This document shows, one piece after another, positions 41,711 to 51,557 of a stretch of DNA of 64,000 nucleotides (position 1 is the stretch's first letter; each line of letters begins with the position of its first letter). The stretch lies in NCBI RefSeq assembly GCF_023544465.1, contig NZ_JALPVL010000003.1, positions 584,162 to 648,161 of the forward strand. Direction: 5' to 3'. The notes under the pieces were generated by a model, which was given only the letters and a program-made list of their open reading frames with translations, was not told where the DNA came from and made no database searches. The position numbers and the translations under genes are program-made. The DNA comes from Paractinoplanes maris. GTDB lineage: Bacteria > Actinomycetota > Actinomycetes > Mycobacteriales > Micromonosporaceae.

Positions 41711-43093
41711 TCAGAGCTGTTTCGAGGCCTCGGTCAGCACCGAGCGCAGGATCTGCTCGATCTCGGCGAACTCGGCCTCGCCCGCGATCAGCGGCGGCGC
41801 CAGCTGGATGACCGGGTCGCCCCGGTCGTCGGCGCGGCAGTAGAGGCCCGCTTCGAACAGAGCGCCGGAGAGGAAGCCGCGCAGCAGGCGCTCGGACTCG
41901 TCCTCGTTGAACGTCTCCTTGGTGGCCTTGTCCTTGACCAGTTCCAGGCCGAAGAAGTAGCCGTCGCCGCGCACGTCGCCGACGATCGGCAGGTCGGACA
42001 GGCGCTCCAAGTAGGAGCGGAACAGGTCGCTGTTGTCACGGACGTGCTGGTTGAGGTTCTCCCGCTCCATGATGTCCAGGTTGGCCAGCGCCACCGCCGA
42101 GCCGACCGGGTGGCCGCCGTAGGTGATGCCGTGGGCGAACCAGTTGGTGCCCTCGAGGAACGGCTCGGCCAGGCGGTCCGACGCGATCATCGCCCCCAGC
42201 GGGACGTATCCGCTGGTCAAGCCCTTGGCGACGGTGATGATGTCGGGGGTGTAGCCGTACTTGTTGCCGCCGAAATACTCACCCAGCCGGCCGAAGCCGC
42301 AGATGACGTCGTCGGAGACCATCAGGACGTCGTACTTGTCGCAGATCTCGCGGACCCGCTGGAAGTAGCCGGGCGGCGGCGGGAAGCAGCCGCCGGAGTT
42401 CTGCACCGGCTCCAGGAAGACCGCGGCGACCGTCTCGGGGCCCTCGAACTCGATGGCCTCGGCGATGCGGTCGGCCGCCCACAGGCCGAACTCCTCGAGC
42501 GACTGCGACTCGTCGGGGCGGCGGTAGTAGTTGGTGTTGGGCACGCGCAGGGTCGAGGGCACCAGCGGCTCGAAGTCGGCCTTGATGGCCGGGATGCCGG
42601 TGATCGACAGGGCGCCCATCGAGGTGCCGTGGTAGGCGATCGAGCGGGAGATCACCTTGGTCTTGGTGGGCTTGCCGGTCCGCTTGAAGTAGGAGCGGGC
42701 GAGCTTCCAGGCCGACTCGACGGCCTCGGAGCCGCCGGTGGTGAAGAAGACCCGGTTGAGGTCGCCGGGGGTCAGGTCGGCCAGCCGGTCGGCCAGCTCG
42801 ACCGCCTTGGGGTGGGCGTAGGACCAGAGCGGGAAGTAGGCCAGCTCGCCGGCCTGCTTGGCGGCGGCCTCGGCCAGTTCCTGCCGGCCGTGGCCGGTCT
42901 GCACGACGAACAGCGCCGACAGCCCGTCGAGGTAGCGGCGGCCGGCGGAGTCCCAGACGTAGCAGCCGTCGCCGCGCACGATCATCGGGATGTCGGCCTT
43001 CTGGTAGGACGACAGCCGGGTGAAGTGCATCCACAGGTGGTCGCGGGCGTCGCCGGCCAGCTTCTGGTAGTCGGGTGACTGGAGGTCGCTCAA
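41711..43093 (-). CDS. Class III aminotransferase (putrescine/diamine type)
   Basis: This 460-residue PLP enzyme of the omega-aminotransferase class has the cofactor lysine in ITVAKGLTSGYVPLGA and the PLP-ring Asp in LMVSDDVICGFGRLG. SSYQKADIPMIVRGDGCYVW at the front and FFTTGGSEAVESAWKLAR fit the actinomycete group labelled aspartate aminotransferase family, several members of which move the amine of putrescine or cadaverine to pyruvate. I start at the TTG at 43093, which has GGAG 6 bases upstream. It is the last gene of the leftward polyamine series, 15 bases after gabT. Confidence 0.8.
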   Translation of the reverse strand: MSDLQSPDYQKLAGDARDHLWMHFTRLSSYQKADIPMIVRGDGCYVWDSAGRRYLDGLSALFVVQTGHGRQELAEAAAKQAGELAYFPLWSYAHPKAVELADRLADLTPGDLNRVFFTTGGSEAVESAWKLARSYFKRTGKPTKTKVISRSIAYHGTSMGALSITGIPAIKADFEPLVPSTLRVPNTNYYRRPDESQSLEEFGLWAADRIAEAIEFEGPETVAAVFLEPVQNSGGCFPPPPGYFQRVREICDKYDVLMVSDDVICGFGRLGEYFGGNKYGYTPDIITVAKGLTSGYVPLGAMIASDRLAEPFLEGTNWFAHGITYGGHPVGSAVALANLDIMERENLNQHVRDNSDLFRSYLERLSDLPIVGDVRGDGYFFGLELVKDKATKETFNEDESERLLRGFLSGALFEAGLYCRADDRGDPVIQLAPPLIAGEAEFAEIEQILRSVLTEASKQL

Positions 43094-43108
43094 GGGGGGC
43101 TCCAACGA

Positions 43109-44401
43109 TCAGAGGGTTGTGGCGAAGGCTTGTTCGAGGAGGCTGAGGCCGCGGTCGAGCTCCTCGTCGGAGATGACCAGCGGCGGCAGCAGGCGGATCA
43201 CGTTGCCGTAGGTGCCGCAGGTGAGCAGCAGCAGGCCCAGCTCGTGCGCCGCCTTGGCCACCGCGGCGGTCAGGACGGGGTCGGGGGCCGGGCCGGCCGC
43301 ACCGTCCTCGCCGGGTATCACGACCTCGACGGCCAGCATCGCGCCGCGGCCGCGCACCTCGCCGATCGACGGGTGCTTGGCGGCCAGCGCCTCGAGCCGG
43401 GGCCGGGCGACCGACTCGATGCGGCGGGCGGCCGCGGCCAGGTCGAGCTCGCGCATCGTCTCGATCGAGGCGAGCGCGGCGGCGCAGGCGATCGGATTCC
43501 CGCCGTACGTCCCGCCGAGTCCACCGGGGTGGACGGCGTCCATGATCTCGGCCCGGCCGGTCACCGCGGCCAGCGGCAGGCCGCCGGCGATGCCCTTGGC
43601 CGTCGTGATCAGATCCGGCTCGATGCCCTCGTGCTCGCAGGCGAACCACGATCCGGTGCGGCAGAAGCCGGTCTGGATCTCGTCGGCGATGAACACCGCG
43701 CCGGCCGCCTTGCTCCACGCCGCGATCGCCGGCAGGAAGCCCTCGGCGGGCACGATGAACCCGCCCTCACCCTGGATCGGCTCGATCAGCACGGCCGCGA
43801 CGTTGCTCGCGCCGACCGTCTTCTCGATCTGACCCAGCGCGTACGCCGCCGCCTCGGCCCCGCCGCGGCCGTCGCGCAGCGGATAGGACATCGGGAAGCG
43901 GTAGATCTCGCCGGCGAACGGGCCGAAGCCCTGCTTGTAGGGCATCACCTTGGCGGTCAGCGCCATCGTCAGGTTGGTGCGGCCGTGGTAGGCGTGGTCG
44001 AACACGACGATCGCCGGGCGCCCGGTGGCGTGCCGGGCGATCTTCACCGCGTTCTCGACCGCCTCGGCGCCCGAGTTGAACAGCGCCGACCGCTTCTCGA
44101 AGCTGCCGGGCGTGAGCACCGCCAGCTCCTCGCAGACCGCCACGTACTGCTCGTACGGCGCGACCATGAAGCAGGTGTGGGTGAACCGCTCGACCTGGGC
44201 CTTCACCGCCTCGACGACCCGGGGCGCGGCGTTGCCGACGTTGGCCACGGCGATGCCGGCGGCGAAGTCGATCCACTCGCGGCCGTCCACATCGGTCATC
44301 GTGCCGCCGGCGGCCGTGCTCACGTAGGACGGGATGGTGCTGCTGACCCCGCGCGCGACGACGGCGGACCGGCGCTTGTGCAACTCGGCCGACGAGGGCA
44401 T
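43109..44401 (-). CDS. gabT: 4-aminobutyrate transaminase
   Basis: This 430-residue class III transaminase converts GABA and 2-oxoglutarate to succinic semialdehyde and glutamate. Lys269 lies in LITTAKGIAGGLPLAAVTG, Asp240 in FIADEIQTGFCRTG, and the GabT-type front RRSAVVARGVSSTIPSYV is present along with GVIEPIQGEGG-like VLIEPIQGEGGFIVPAEG. Length and motifs match actinomycete GabT well. It lies between the FAD oxidase and a second transaminase within the polyamine series, where it would consume the GABA formed by the aldehyde dehydrogenases. Confidence 0.88.
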   Translation of the reverse strand: MPSSAELHKRRSAVVARGVSSTIPSYVSTAAGGTMTDVDGREWIDFAAGIAVANVGNAAPRVVEAVKAQVERFTHTCFMVAPYEQYVAVCEELAVLTPGSFEKRSALFNSGAEAVENAVKIARHATGRPAIVVFDHAYHGRTNLTMALTAKVMPYKQGFGPFAGEIYRFPMSYPLRDGRGGAEAAAYALGQIEKTVGASNVAAVLIEPIQGEGGFIVPAEGFLPAIAAWSKAAGAVFIADEIQTGFCRTGSWFACEHEGIEPDLITTAKGIAGGLPLAAVTGRAEIMDAVHPGGLGGTYGGNPIACAAALASIETMRELDLAAAARRIESVARPRLEALAAKHPSIGEVRGRGAMLAVEVVIPGEDGAAGPAPDPVLTAAVAKAAHELGLLLLTCGTYGNVIRLLPPLVISDEELDRGLSLLEQAFATTL

Positions 44402-44492
44402 AACTCAACTCCTTCAGGCTTCAGGACCCGATCATTCCACTGATTCCGTGGGACACAAGAGCCCAGACAACTATTTCCGTGTTGCGTGAGCT

Positions 44493-45860
44493 TCACGAAT
44501 CGAAGCCCAGACCGACCTTGTCGAGCGTGCGCAGCCACAGGTTGCGCCGGCCCTGGTCACGGTCCGCGTTGGCGATCGACCAGCGGGTGAGCTGGATGAC
44601 GCCGGAGCGCACCGGCTCGGGCGGGAACGGGATCGGCTTGCTGCGCACCATCTTGAGCGAGGTGCGTTCGGTGCGCTCACCGGAGAGAAGGTCGAGCATC
44701 ACGTTCGCGCCGAACCGGGTCGCGCCCACGCCGAGTCCGGTGTAGCCGACCGCGTAGGCCAGCTTGCCACCGTGGGCGGTGCCGAAGAAGCTGCTGAACC
44801 GGCTGCAGGTGTCGATCACGCCGCCCCACTGGTGGGTGAAGCGAAGGCCCTCGAGCTGCGGGAAGGTCTCGAAGAAGTGCTCGGCCAGCACCTGGAAGGT
44901 GGCCTGGCGCTGGTCGTACTCGGGGACGATCCGCCCGCCGTTGTAGTAGACGGCGTCGTAGCCACCCCACAGGATCCGGTTGTCCGCGCTCAACCGGTAG
45001 TAGTGGAACTGGTTGCCGGCGTCGCCGATGCCCTGCCGGTGCCGCCAGCCGATCGAGGCCAGTTGCGACGGTGACAACGGCTCGGTCATGAGCACGTAGT
45101 CGTACACGGGAACCACGAAGTGTCCGAGCCGGCGCAGCAGCCGGCCGTGCGCCCCGGTGGCCAGCGCGACCCGTCCCGCGTCGATCCGCCCGCGCCCGGT
45201 GTGCAGCCGCAGCCCGGCGCCCTGGGACGTGATGCGCTCGACCGGCGACTGCTCGTAGACGCGCACCCCGAGTGACAGGCAGGCCTCGCGCAGGCCCCAG
45301 ACCAGACGCGCCGGGTCGACCATCGCGCACCCGTCCCGGTCCCAGACCCCACCGACGTACGTGGGTGAGTCGACCTCGGCCCGGATCTGCTCGCGATCGA
45401 GGAAGCCCTCGCCCCGGCGCAGCTCACCCAGCTGCCAATCGGCCGTGGCGACGTGCAGCTCACCCGTACGGGAGAAATCGCAGTCGATGCCGTAGCGCGC
45501 GACCGTCGCGCCGATCTCGTCGAGATTGGCCTGGCCGAGGCGCTCCAGCACGGGCATCTCGCCCGGGAAGCGGCTCATGCCGTTGTCGTGGCCGTGGGTG
45601 AGCGAGGCGGCGCAGAACCCGCCGTTGCGACCCGAGGCCGCCCAGCCGGCGGTGCCCGCCTCGATCACCACCACGTCGCGGGCCGGGTCACGTTCCTTGG
45701 CCATCAGGGCGGTCCACAACCCGCTGTAGCCGGCGCCGACGACCGCGAGATCCGCGGTGCCGGCGCCGTCCAGCGGGTCGGCGGGGGCCGGAGCCCCGGC
45801 CTGGGAGAGCCAGTAGGGCTCAGTGAGTGCGTCCTGCAGAGCATCCGTCGGAGATGCCAC
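44493..45860 (-). CDS. FAD-dependent oxidoreductase (PuuB-like)
   Basis: This 455-residue flavoprotein has the Rossmann motif ADLAVVGAGYSGLWTALMAK and GWAASGRNGGFCAASLTHGH, as in PuuB and related amine oxidases. The C-terminal part has FTHQWGGVIDTCSRFSSFFG and YAVGYTGLGVGATRFGANVM, which place the flavin isoalloxazine. It starts 6 bases after the PotC stop and is probably translated with the transporter. In this setting it would deaminate an imported polyamine or its derivative to an aldehyde. No gamma-glutamylpolyamine synthetase is in the window, so the free amine may be the substrate. Confidence 0.84.
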   Translation of the reverse strand: MASPTDALQDALTEPYWLSQAGAPAPADPLDGAGTADLAVVGAGYSGLWTALMAKERDPARDVVVIEAGTAGWAASGRNGGFCAASLTHGHDNGMSRFPGEMPVLERLGQANLDEIGATVARYGIDCDFSRTGELHVATADWQLGELRRGEGFLDREQIRAEVDSPTYVGGVWDRDGCAMVDPARLVWGLREACLSLGVRVYEQSPVERITSQGAGLRLHTGRGRIDAGRVALATGAHGRLLRRLGHFVVPVYDYVLMTEPLSPSQLASIGWRHRQGIGDAGNQFHYYRLSADNRILWGGYDAVYYNGGRIVPEYDQRQATFQVLAEHFFETFPQLEGLRFTHQWGGVIDTCSRFSSFFGTAHGGKLAYAVGYTGLGVGATRFGANVMLDLLSGERTERTSLKMVRSKPIPFPPEPVRSGVIQLTRWSIANADRDQGRRNLWLRTLDKVGLGFDS

Positions 45861-45866
45861 CAGATA

Positions 45867-46724
45867 TCAAGCCCGCTTACCCTGTCGCGATGAACGGATG
45901 TTGGCGATCACGGCGCCCAGGACGCCGATCGCGAAGATGAGCGTGCCCATGACGTTGACCTGCGGCGGGATGCCGACGCGGGTGGCTCCCCAGATCCACA
46001 GCGGGAACGTCTTGGTGGTGCCCGCCGTGAACGCGGTGACGATGAAGTCGTCGATCGAGAGCGCGAACGCCAGCAGCACGCCGGAGAACACGGCCGGCAG
46101 GATGATCGGGAAGGTGACCTTCCAGAACGTGACCCAGCCGGTCGCGCCCAGGTCGGACGCGGCCTCCTCGATCGAGCGGTCCAGGGTCATCACCCGGGCC
46201 CGGACGACGACGGCCACGAACGAGATCGAGAACATCACGTGCGCGATCGTGATCGTGACCGGCCCCAGGCCGGCTCCGGCCGAGACGAACAGGCTGAGCA
46301 GCGACGCACCCATGATCAGCTCGGGCGAGGACATCGTGGCGAACATGATCAGGTTGAGCGAGCCGGACCCGGTGAAACGGTAGCGGCCCAGCGCGTAACC
46401 GATACCCGTACCGAGGGCGCCGGCCAGCAGGGCCGACACGACCGCGATGACGAGCGACGTGATCAGGGCACTGGTCAGGTCCGAGTACTCGAACAGCCGC
46501 CCGTACCACTTGAAGGTGAAGCCGTCCCAGGTCTGGTTGTAGCGGCCCGGTGTGTCGTTGAAGCCGAACGCGATCATGACCGCGATCGGCACGATCAGCC
46601 AGCCGATGATCAGCCAGGTGTACGCGTGGAGCAGGCCGCCGCCGGTGATGCGGCGCTTGGGCTTGAGCTGCGCCGCATCGTCCGTGCCGGAGGATTGCGG
46701 CCGCTGCAGGGTCGACGCCGTCAT
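45867..46724 (-). CDS. potC: Polyamine ABC transporter permease PotC
   Basis: This 285-residue permease has six helices and the coupling EAA loop EEAASDLGATGWVTFWKVTF before a Pro-rich final helix. A cytoplasmic N-terminus of about 30 residues is Pro/Lys-rich. It is the partner of PotB and overlaps its stop as ATGA. Length and the NDTPGRYNQTWDGFTFKWY segment are typical of PotC in spermidine/putrescine importers. It works with PotA, PotB and PotD encoded next to it. Confidence 0.9.
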   Translation of the reverse strand: MTASTLQRPQSSGTDDAAQLKPKRRITGGGLLHAYTWLIIGWLIVPIAVMIAFGFNDTPGRYNQTWDGFTFKWYGRLFEYSDLTSALITSLVIAVVSALLAGALGTGIGYALGRYRFTGSGSLNLIMFATMSSPELIMGASLLSLFVSAGAGLGPVTITIAHVMFSISFVAVVVRARVMTLDRSIEEAASDLGATGWVTFWKVTFPIILPAVFSGVLLAFALSIDDFIVTAFTAGTTKTFPLWIWGATRVGIPPQVNVMGTLIFAIGVLGAVIANIRSSRQGKRA

Positions 46725-47584
46725 CGCGCGGCCACCTTCATGACGTCCTCGGTGCCGAGGATCCGGGCGTACGTGAAGACGCCGATCAACAGCACCAGCA
46801 TCAGCACGAAGGAGAGTGCCGAGGCCGTCGGATAGTCGGAGTTGTCGAGGAACTGGGCCTGGATGACCTGCCCGATCATCGTCGTGTCGGAACTGCCCAG
46901 CACCTCGGAGTTGACGAAGTCGGAGCTGGCCGGCACGAACGTCATCAGCACGCCGGCGAACACGCCGGGCAGGGCCAGCGGGAAGATCACCCGCCGGAAC
47001 GTGGTGATCGGGTTGGCGTAGAGGTCACGGGCCGCCTCGACCACGCGCGGGTCGATGCGCTCCAGCGCCACATAGATCGGCAGCACCATGAAGGGCAGGA
47101 AGTTGTAGACCAGCCCGCCGATCACCGCGAACGGTGTGCCGAGGATGTGGAACGACTGGCCGATCAGACCGGCGTCGCGTAACGGGGACAGCAGCGGACC
47201 CTCGTCGGTCAGGATCTGCCGCCACGAGATCGTGCGCAGTACGAACGAGACGAAGAACGGCAGCAGGACCAGGAAGAGGTACGTCGACTTCCGGCGCCCG
47301 CCGTAGAAGGCGATCCAGAACGCGATCGGGAACGCCATGGCGATCAGCACGATGGTCGTGATGGCGCCGTAGATCAGCGACCGGTAGATCTGGGTCTGAT
47401 AGGCCGAAATCGCTTCCGTGTACGTCTGCCAGTGCCCGGTGAACTGATAGCCGTGGACGATGTCGCCCTCCTGGAGGGAGAGCGACAACATCGCGACCAT
47501 CGGCACCGCGAAGAAGATCAGCAACCAGATCCCGCCGGGGAGAACCAGCAGGTAGGGAGCGATCTGTCGTTTGACGCGGTTCAT
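46721..47584 (-). CDS. potB: Polyamine ABC transporter permease PotB
   Basis: This 287-residue permease starts at the ATG at 47584 (MNRVKRQIAPYLLVLPGGIW), 1 base after the PotD stop. It has six helices and the EAA loop EAARDLYANPITTFRRVIFP. The middle YNFLPFMVLPIYVALERID is typical of PotB. Both its ends touch neighbouring genes, so PotD, PotB and PotC are made as one unit. Longer in-frame readings upstream lie inside the PotD gene and are not used. Confidence 0.9.
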   Translation of the reverse strand: MNRVKRQIAPYLLVLPGGIWLLIFFAVPMVAMLSLSLQEGDIVHGYQFTGHWQTYTEAISAYQTQIYRSLIYGAITTIVLIAMAFPIAFWIAFYGGRRKSTYLFLVLLPFFVSFVLRTISWRQILTDEGPLLSPLRDAGLIGQSFHILGTPFAVIGGLVYNFLPFMVLPIYVALERIDPRVVEAARDLYANPITTFRRVIFPLALPGVFAGVLMTFVPASSDFVNSEVLGSSDTTMIGQVIQAQFLDNSDYPTASALSFVLMLVLLIGVFTYARILGTEDVMKVAAR

Positions 47585-47585
47585 A

Positions 47586-48839
47586 TCATCCCAGCACGAT
47601 CGGCTCGAAGGTCTTCTGGAACTTCTGCTGCTCGCTCGTGGCCTCGAACGCGACGTAGTAGTGCAGCTTGGCGTACTCGGCGGCGGTGGGGAAGACGAGC
47701 TTGCTGTCCGCCACCGCGAGCAGCGCCTCCTTGTCGTCACCGGTGAGCTTGGCGGCCCGCGACCGCATGTCGGCCTGGGCGGCCGGCACCGGGCACACGT
47801 AGTTGATGTACTCGGCCAGCGTCGAGGCGTTCGCGACCTCGTAGAAGAAGTCCATCGCCATGATGGCGTCGACCGGGCTCTTGGCGGTGATCGGGATCGT
47901 GAAGTTGTCGGTCCAGATCGTGCCGCCCTCTTCCGGAATGATGAACTTGAAGTTCCGGTTGTCCGACAGGTTCTTCTGGAAGACGTCGCCCGACCAGGCC
48001 TGGGTCGCCCAGACCTCACCCGTGCCCAGGGCGTCGATGTAGCCCTGGTCGTAGTAGTTGCGGACGTAGCCGTCGGCCTTCTGCTTCTTGAGCTCGGTGG
48101 CCGCCTTCTCCCAGTCGTCCTCGGTGGACTCGGCCGGGTTGACACCAGCCTTGAGGAGCCCGAAGTTGCCAAGCTCCTGGATGTCGGAGAACATGCCGAC
48201 CTTGCCCTTGAGCTTCGGGTTGTTCCACAGGTCGGCCAGCCCGGTGATCGGGCCGGTCTTGCTCTCGTCGTAGGCGATGCCGGTCATGCCCGAGGCCCAC
48301 GGGATGCTGTACGCGTTGCCCGGGTCGAAGGCTTCCTTCTTGTACGCGGCGCCGGCGTTCTTGGCGAAGTTCGGCAGCTTCGAGTGGTCGAGCGGGGCCA
48401 GGAAGCCCGAGTCACGGAACTGCGTGAACTGGAAGCTGTTGGTGATGACCATCAGGTCGAACCCGATGGACTGGCCGGCCGACAGCTGCGGCTGCACCTT
48501 GGCGAACCAGGGGCCCATCTCCTGGATGACTTCCTGGTAGTTCACCTTGATGCCGGTCTTGGCGGTGAACTTCTTGAGCTCGGGCTTCTTCGGGTCCATG
48601 TAGAGCGGCCAGCCGGCGAAGTTGAGCGTGCCGGTCTTGGTCTTGCCGGCCCAGAACTTGGCCACGGCGTCGGGCTCGGCGCTGGCCGGAGCCTGCGTGC
48701 CCTGGCCCTGCACGCCGCAGGCGGCGAGGGCGGCGCCCATGCCGGCCAGGCCGGAGAGCCGGAGCGCGTCGCGACGGCCGAAGCGGCGCTGGGTGAGGCC
48801 GCGAAGCAGGGTGGGGTCGGACATATTCGACGCAGACAT
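47586..48839 (-). CDS. potD: Polyamine-binding lipoprotein PotD
   Basis: This 417-residue periplasmic-type binding protein has a twin-arginine signal (RRFGRRDALRLSGLAGMGAA) followed by the lipobox LAAC, so it is exported folded and lipid-anchored outside the membrane. The mature fold has FAGWPLYMDPKKPELKKFTA and SGMTGIAYDESKTGPITGLA, as in PotD/PotF. Acidic and aromatic residues in AYSIPWASG and WATQAWSGD probably hold the amine groups. It starts just downstream of PotA. Confidence 0.88.
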   Translation of the reverse strand: MSASNMSDPTLLRGLTQRRFGRRDALRLSGLAGMGAALAACGVQGQGTQAPASAEPDAVAKFWAGKTKTGTLNFAGWPLYMDPKKPELKKFTAKTGIKVNYQEVIQEMGPWFAKVQPQLSAGQSIGFDLMVITNSFQFTQFRDSGFLAPLDHSKLPNFAKNAGAAYKKEAFDPGNAYSIPWASGMTGIAYDESKTGPITGLADLWNNPKLKGKVGMFSDIQELGNFGLLKAGVNPAESTEDDWEKAATELKKQKADGYVRNYYDQGYIDALGTGEVWATQAWSGDVFQKNLSDNRNFKFIIPEEGGTIWTDNFTIPITAKSPVDAIMAMDFFYEVANASTLAEYINYVCPVPAAQADMRSRAAKLTGDDKEALLAVADSKLVFPTAAEYAKLHYYVAFEATSEQQKFQKTFEPIVLG

Positions 48840-48840
48840 C

Positions 48841-49995
48841 TCAGTCTCCGATCAGGTATGAGTGCTGGGGGGCCCAGGTGAGATACACCCGGTCACCGCG
48901 ATCCGCAAGATCGTCGGCGTTCGAAGCATTTTGATCGAAGACTGTGAAATCCGCGCCTGCCGCTGTCGCCACGGTGTAATTCGTTGAGGTTCCGTGATAA
49001 ACGACCTCGGTCACTGTCCCGGACAGGACGCTGCCACCGGTCGACTGCACGGGCGGGACGCCGCGGTGCAAGTCGATCTTTTCCGGACGGATCGACACCT
49101 CGAGCTTGTCGCCCTGCCGCACCGGCGACCCGGCCGGGACGACGACCCGGTCCTGAGTGGTGTAGCTGAGCAGGGCCAGCCCGCCCTCGACCCGGTCGAC
49201 GTGACCCTCCACGATGTTCGACGTGCCGATGAAGCCGGCCACGAACCGCGACGCCGGGCGCTCGTAGATCTGGCGAGGCGAGCCGAGCTGCTCGATGACG
49301 CCGGCGTTCATCACCGCGATCCGGTCCGACATCGTCAGCGCCTCGCCCTGGTCGTGGGTGACGTAGACGAAGGTGATGCCGACCTCGCGCTGGATGCGCT
49401 TGAGCTCGATCTGCATCTGCTGGCGCAGCTTGAGGTCGAGCGCGCCCAGCGGCTCGTCCAGCAGCAGGGCCCGCGGGCGGTTGACCAGGGCCCGGGCCAG
49501 GGCGACCCGCTGCTGCTGGCCGCCCGACATCTCCTTGGGCGAGCGCTTCTCCATGCCGGTCAGCGACACGATCTCGAGGATCTCGCCGACCCGGCGGTTG
49601 ATCTCGCTCTTGGCGACCTTCTTGCGCTCCAGGCCGAAGGCGACGTTCTGGTGCGTGTTGAGGTGGGGGAAGAGCGCGTACGACTGGAAGACCATGTTGA
49701 CGTCGCGCTTGTTGGCCGAGACCCCGGTGACGTCCTCACCGTCCAGATAGACCTTGCCGGCGGTGGGCTCCTCGAAGCCGGCGATCATCCGCATGGTGGT
49801 GGTCTTGCCGCAGCCGGACGGGCCCAGCAGCGAGAAGAACTCCCCCTGGGCGATCGCGAGGTCGGTGCGCTTGACGGCGGGCACCGTCTCGCCGTGCGAC
49901 AGGTAGTTCTTGTTCACGCCGACGAACTCGATCGCCGGCGCGCCGGCCGCCGGTGACGTCCGGGCGCGTACCGCGCTGTGCTGGGGGGTGGTCAT
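48841..49995 (-). CDS. potA: Polyamine ABC transporter ATPase PotA
   Basis: This 384-residue ATPase has Walker A GPSGCGKTT (58-66), signature SGGQQQR (157-163), Walker B ALLLDEP (177-182) and the switch His in YVTHDQ. The C-terminal 130 residues form the TOBE regulatory domain (LEVSIRPEKIDL). This is the standard PotA/CysA layout; together with PotD, PotB and PotC a complete importer is present. It lies 31 bases after the aldehyde dehydrogenase stop, in the same direction. Confidence 0.9.
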   Translation of the reverse strand: MTTPQHSAVRARTSPAAGAPAIEFVGVNKNYLSHGETVPAVKRTDLAIAQGEFFSLLGPSGCGKTTTMRMIAGFEEPTAGKVYLDGEDVTGVSANKRDVNMVFQSYALFPHLNTHQNVAFGLERKKVAKSEINRRVGEILEIVSLTGMEKRSPKEMSGGQQQRVALARALVNRPRALLLDEPLGALDLKLRQQMQIELKRIQREVGITFVYVTHDQGEALTMSDRIAVMNAGVIEQLGSPRQIYERPASRFVAGFIGTSNIVEGHVDRVEGGLALLSYTTQDRVVVPAGSPVRQGDKLEVSIRPEKIDLHRGVPPVQSTGGSVLSGTVTEVVYHGTSTNYTVATAAGADFTVFDQNASNADDLADRGDRVYLTWAPQHSYLIGD

Positions 49996-50026
49996 CGGGG
50001 CTGTCCTCTTCGCGGTGGGGTGTCTA

Positions 50027-51466
50027 TCAACTGCCGAGGTAGCTCATGACGTGCTTGATGCGGGTGTACTCCTCGAACCCGTACATGGACAGGTCCTTGC
50101 CGTAGCCGGAGTGGCCGAAGCCGCCGTGCGGCATCTCCGACACGAACGGCAGATGAGTATTGATCCAGACGGCGCCGAAGTCGAGCCGCCGGGAGACCCG
50201 CATCGCGCGGCCGTGGTTCTGGGTCCAGACGCTCGCGCTCAATCCGAACCGGACGTCGTTGGCCCAGCGGACCGCCTCGCCCTCGTCGTCGAACCGCTGC
50301 ACGGTGATGACCGGGCCGAACACCTCGTCCTGGACCATCTCGTCGCGCTGCCGCAGACCGGACACGACGGTCGGCTCGAGGAAGTAGCCGCGCTCGCCGA
50401 TCCGCTTGCCGCCGGCCACGATGCTCGCGTGCTCGGGCGTACGGTCGAGGAAGCCCTGCACGCGGGCGAGCTGACCGGCGTTGTTGACCGGGCCGAAGAA
50501 CGCGTCCGTGTCCTGCGGCGAGCCGACCTTGGTGCCCCGGGCCGCCTCGGCCAGGGCGTCGGTGAAGTCGGCGGCGACGCGGCCGTGCACGAGCACCCGG
50601 GTGGCCGCGGTGCAGTCCTGCCCGGCGTTGAAATAGCCGGCCCCGGCGATCGCCTGCGCGGTGGCGGCGATGTCGGCGTCGTCGAACACGATGACCGGCG
50701 CCTTGCCGCCCAGCTCGAGATGCGCCCGCTTGAGGTCGGCGGCGGCCGAGACCGCCACCTCCATGCCGGCCCGGGTCGACCCGGTGATCGAGACGAGCTG
50801 CGGCGCCGGGTGGGCGACCAGCGCCCGGCCGGTGTCCCGGTTGCCGCAGACCACGTTGAGCACGCCCGGGGGCAGGAACTCGGCGGCGATCTCGGCCAGC
50901 AGCAGGGTCGACACCGGGGTGGTGTCGGACGGCTTGAGTACGACCGAGTTGCCGGCCGCGATGGCCGGCGCGAACTTCCACACCGCCATGACCATCGGAT
51001 AGTTCCACGGGGTGATCTGCGCGCACACGCCGATCGGCTCGCGCCGCACATAGGACGTGTGGTCGCGCAGATACTCCCCGGCCGACTTGCCCTCCAGGAT
51101 GCGCGCCGCGCCCGCGAAGAAGCGCAGCTCGTCCAGGAGCGGTCCCATCTCCTCGGCCCGGGTCGCCTCGACCGGCTTGCCGGTGTTGCGGCACTCGGCC
51201 TCGATGATCTCGTCGGCGCGCGCCTCGATCGCGTCGGCGATCCGCAGCATCGCCCGCTGGCGCTCGGCCGGGGTGGCGTCGCGCCAGGCCTCGAAGCCGG
51301 CGTCGGCCGCGGTCATCGCCGCGTTCACATCCTGCTCGGCGGAGACCGGCGCGAGCGCATAGGCCTCACCGGTGCTGGGGTCGATCACCTCGGAGGTGGC
51401 CCCGTCCACGGTGCCGGCGTAGTCACCACCGACGAAATTGCGCAGAACAGGCAACGCGGCACTCAC
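50027..51466 (-). CDS. Gamma-aminobutyraldehyde dehydrogenase (second copy)
   Basis: This 479-residue aldehyde dehydrogenase has Asn155 (PWNYP), Glu251 (LELGGKAP) and Cys285 (NAGQDCTAAT). It is clearly paralogous to the enzyme at 23793, sharing GVCAQITPWNYP, SDTTPVSTLLLAEIAAEFLP and the C-terminal EMPHGGFGHSGYGKDLSMYG. It oxidises 4-aminobutanal, and possibly 3-aminopropanal, to the amino acid. The GTG at 51466 has GGGAGG 8 bases upstream. It is the first gene of the PotADBC series; paired CCGAAAC motifs upstream may be its control site. Confidence 0.88.
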   Translation of the reverse strand: MSAALPVLRNFVGGDYAGTVDGATSEVIDPSTGEAYALAPVSAEQDVNAAMTAADAGFEAWRDATPAERQRAMLRIADAIEARADEIIEAECRNTGKPVEATRAEEMGPLLDELRFFAGAARILEGKSAGEYLRDHTSYVRREPIGVCAQITPWNYPMVMAVWKFAPAIAAGNSVVLKPSDTTPVSTLLLAEIAAEFLPPGVLNVVCGNRDTGRALVAHPAPQLVSITGSTRAGMEVAVSAAADLKRAHLELGGKAPVIVFDDADIAATAQAIAGAGYFNAGQDCTAATRVLVHGRVAADFTDALAEAARGTKVGSPQDTDAFFGPVNNAGQLARVQGFLDRTPEHASIVAGGKRIGERGYFLEPTVVSGLRQRDEMVQDEVFGPVITVQRFDDEGEAVRWANDVRFGLSASVWTQNHGRAMRVSRRLDFGAVWINTHLPFVSEMPHGGFGHSGYGKDLSMYGFEEYTRIKHVMSYLGS

Positions 51467-51557
51467 GAAATACGACCTCCCGTAGCGGGCTGGTGACAGC
51501 TCCCACACGAACGACTGCGAGACCTTGACACACGCGAAGGACTGAAGACAAGGGAAT

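Noticed and set aside
48840..49956. Long plus-strand frame opposite potA
   Set aside because: Antisense shadow of a gene with intact ABC motifs; composition is low complexity.
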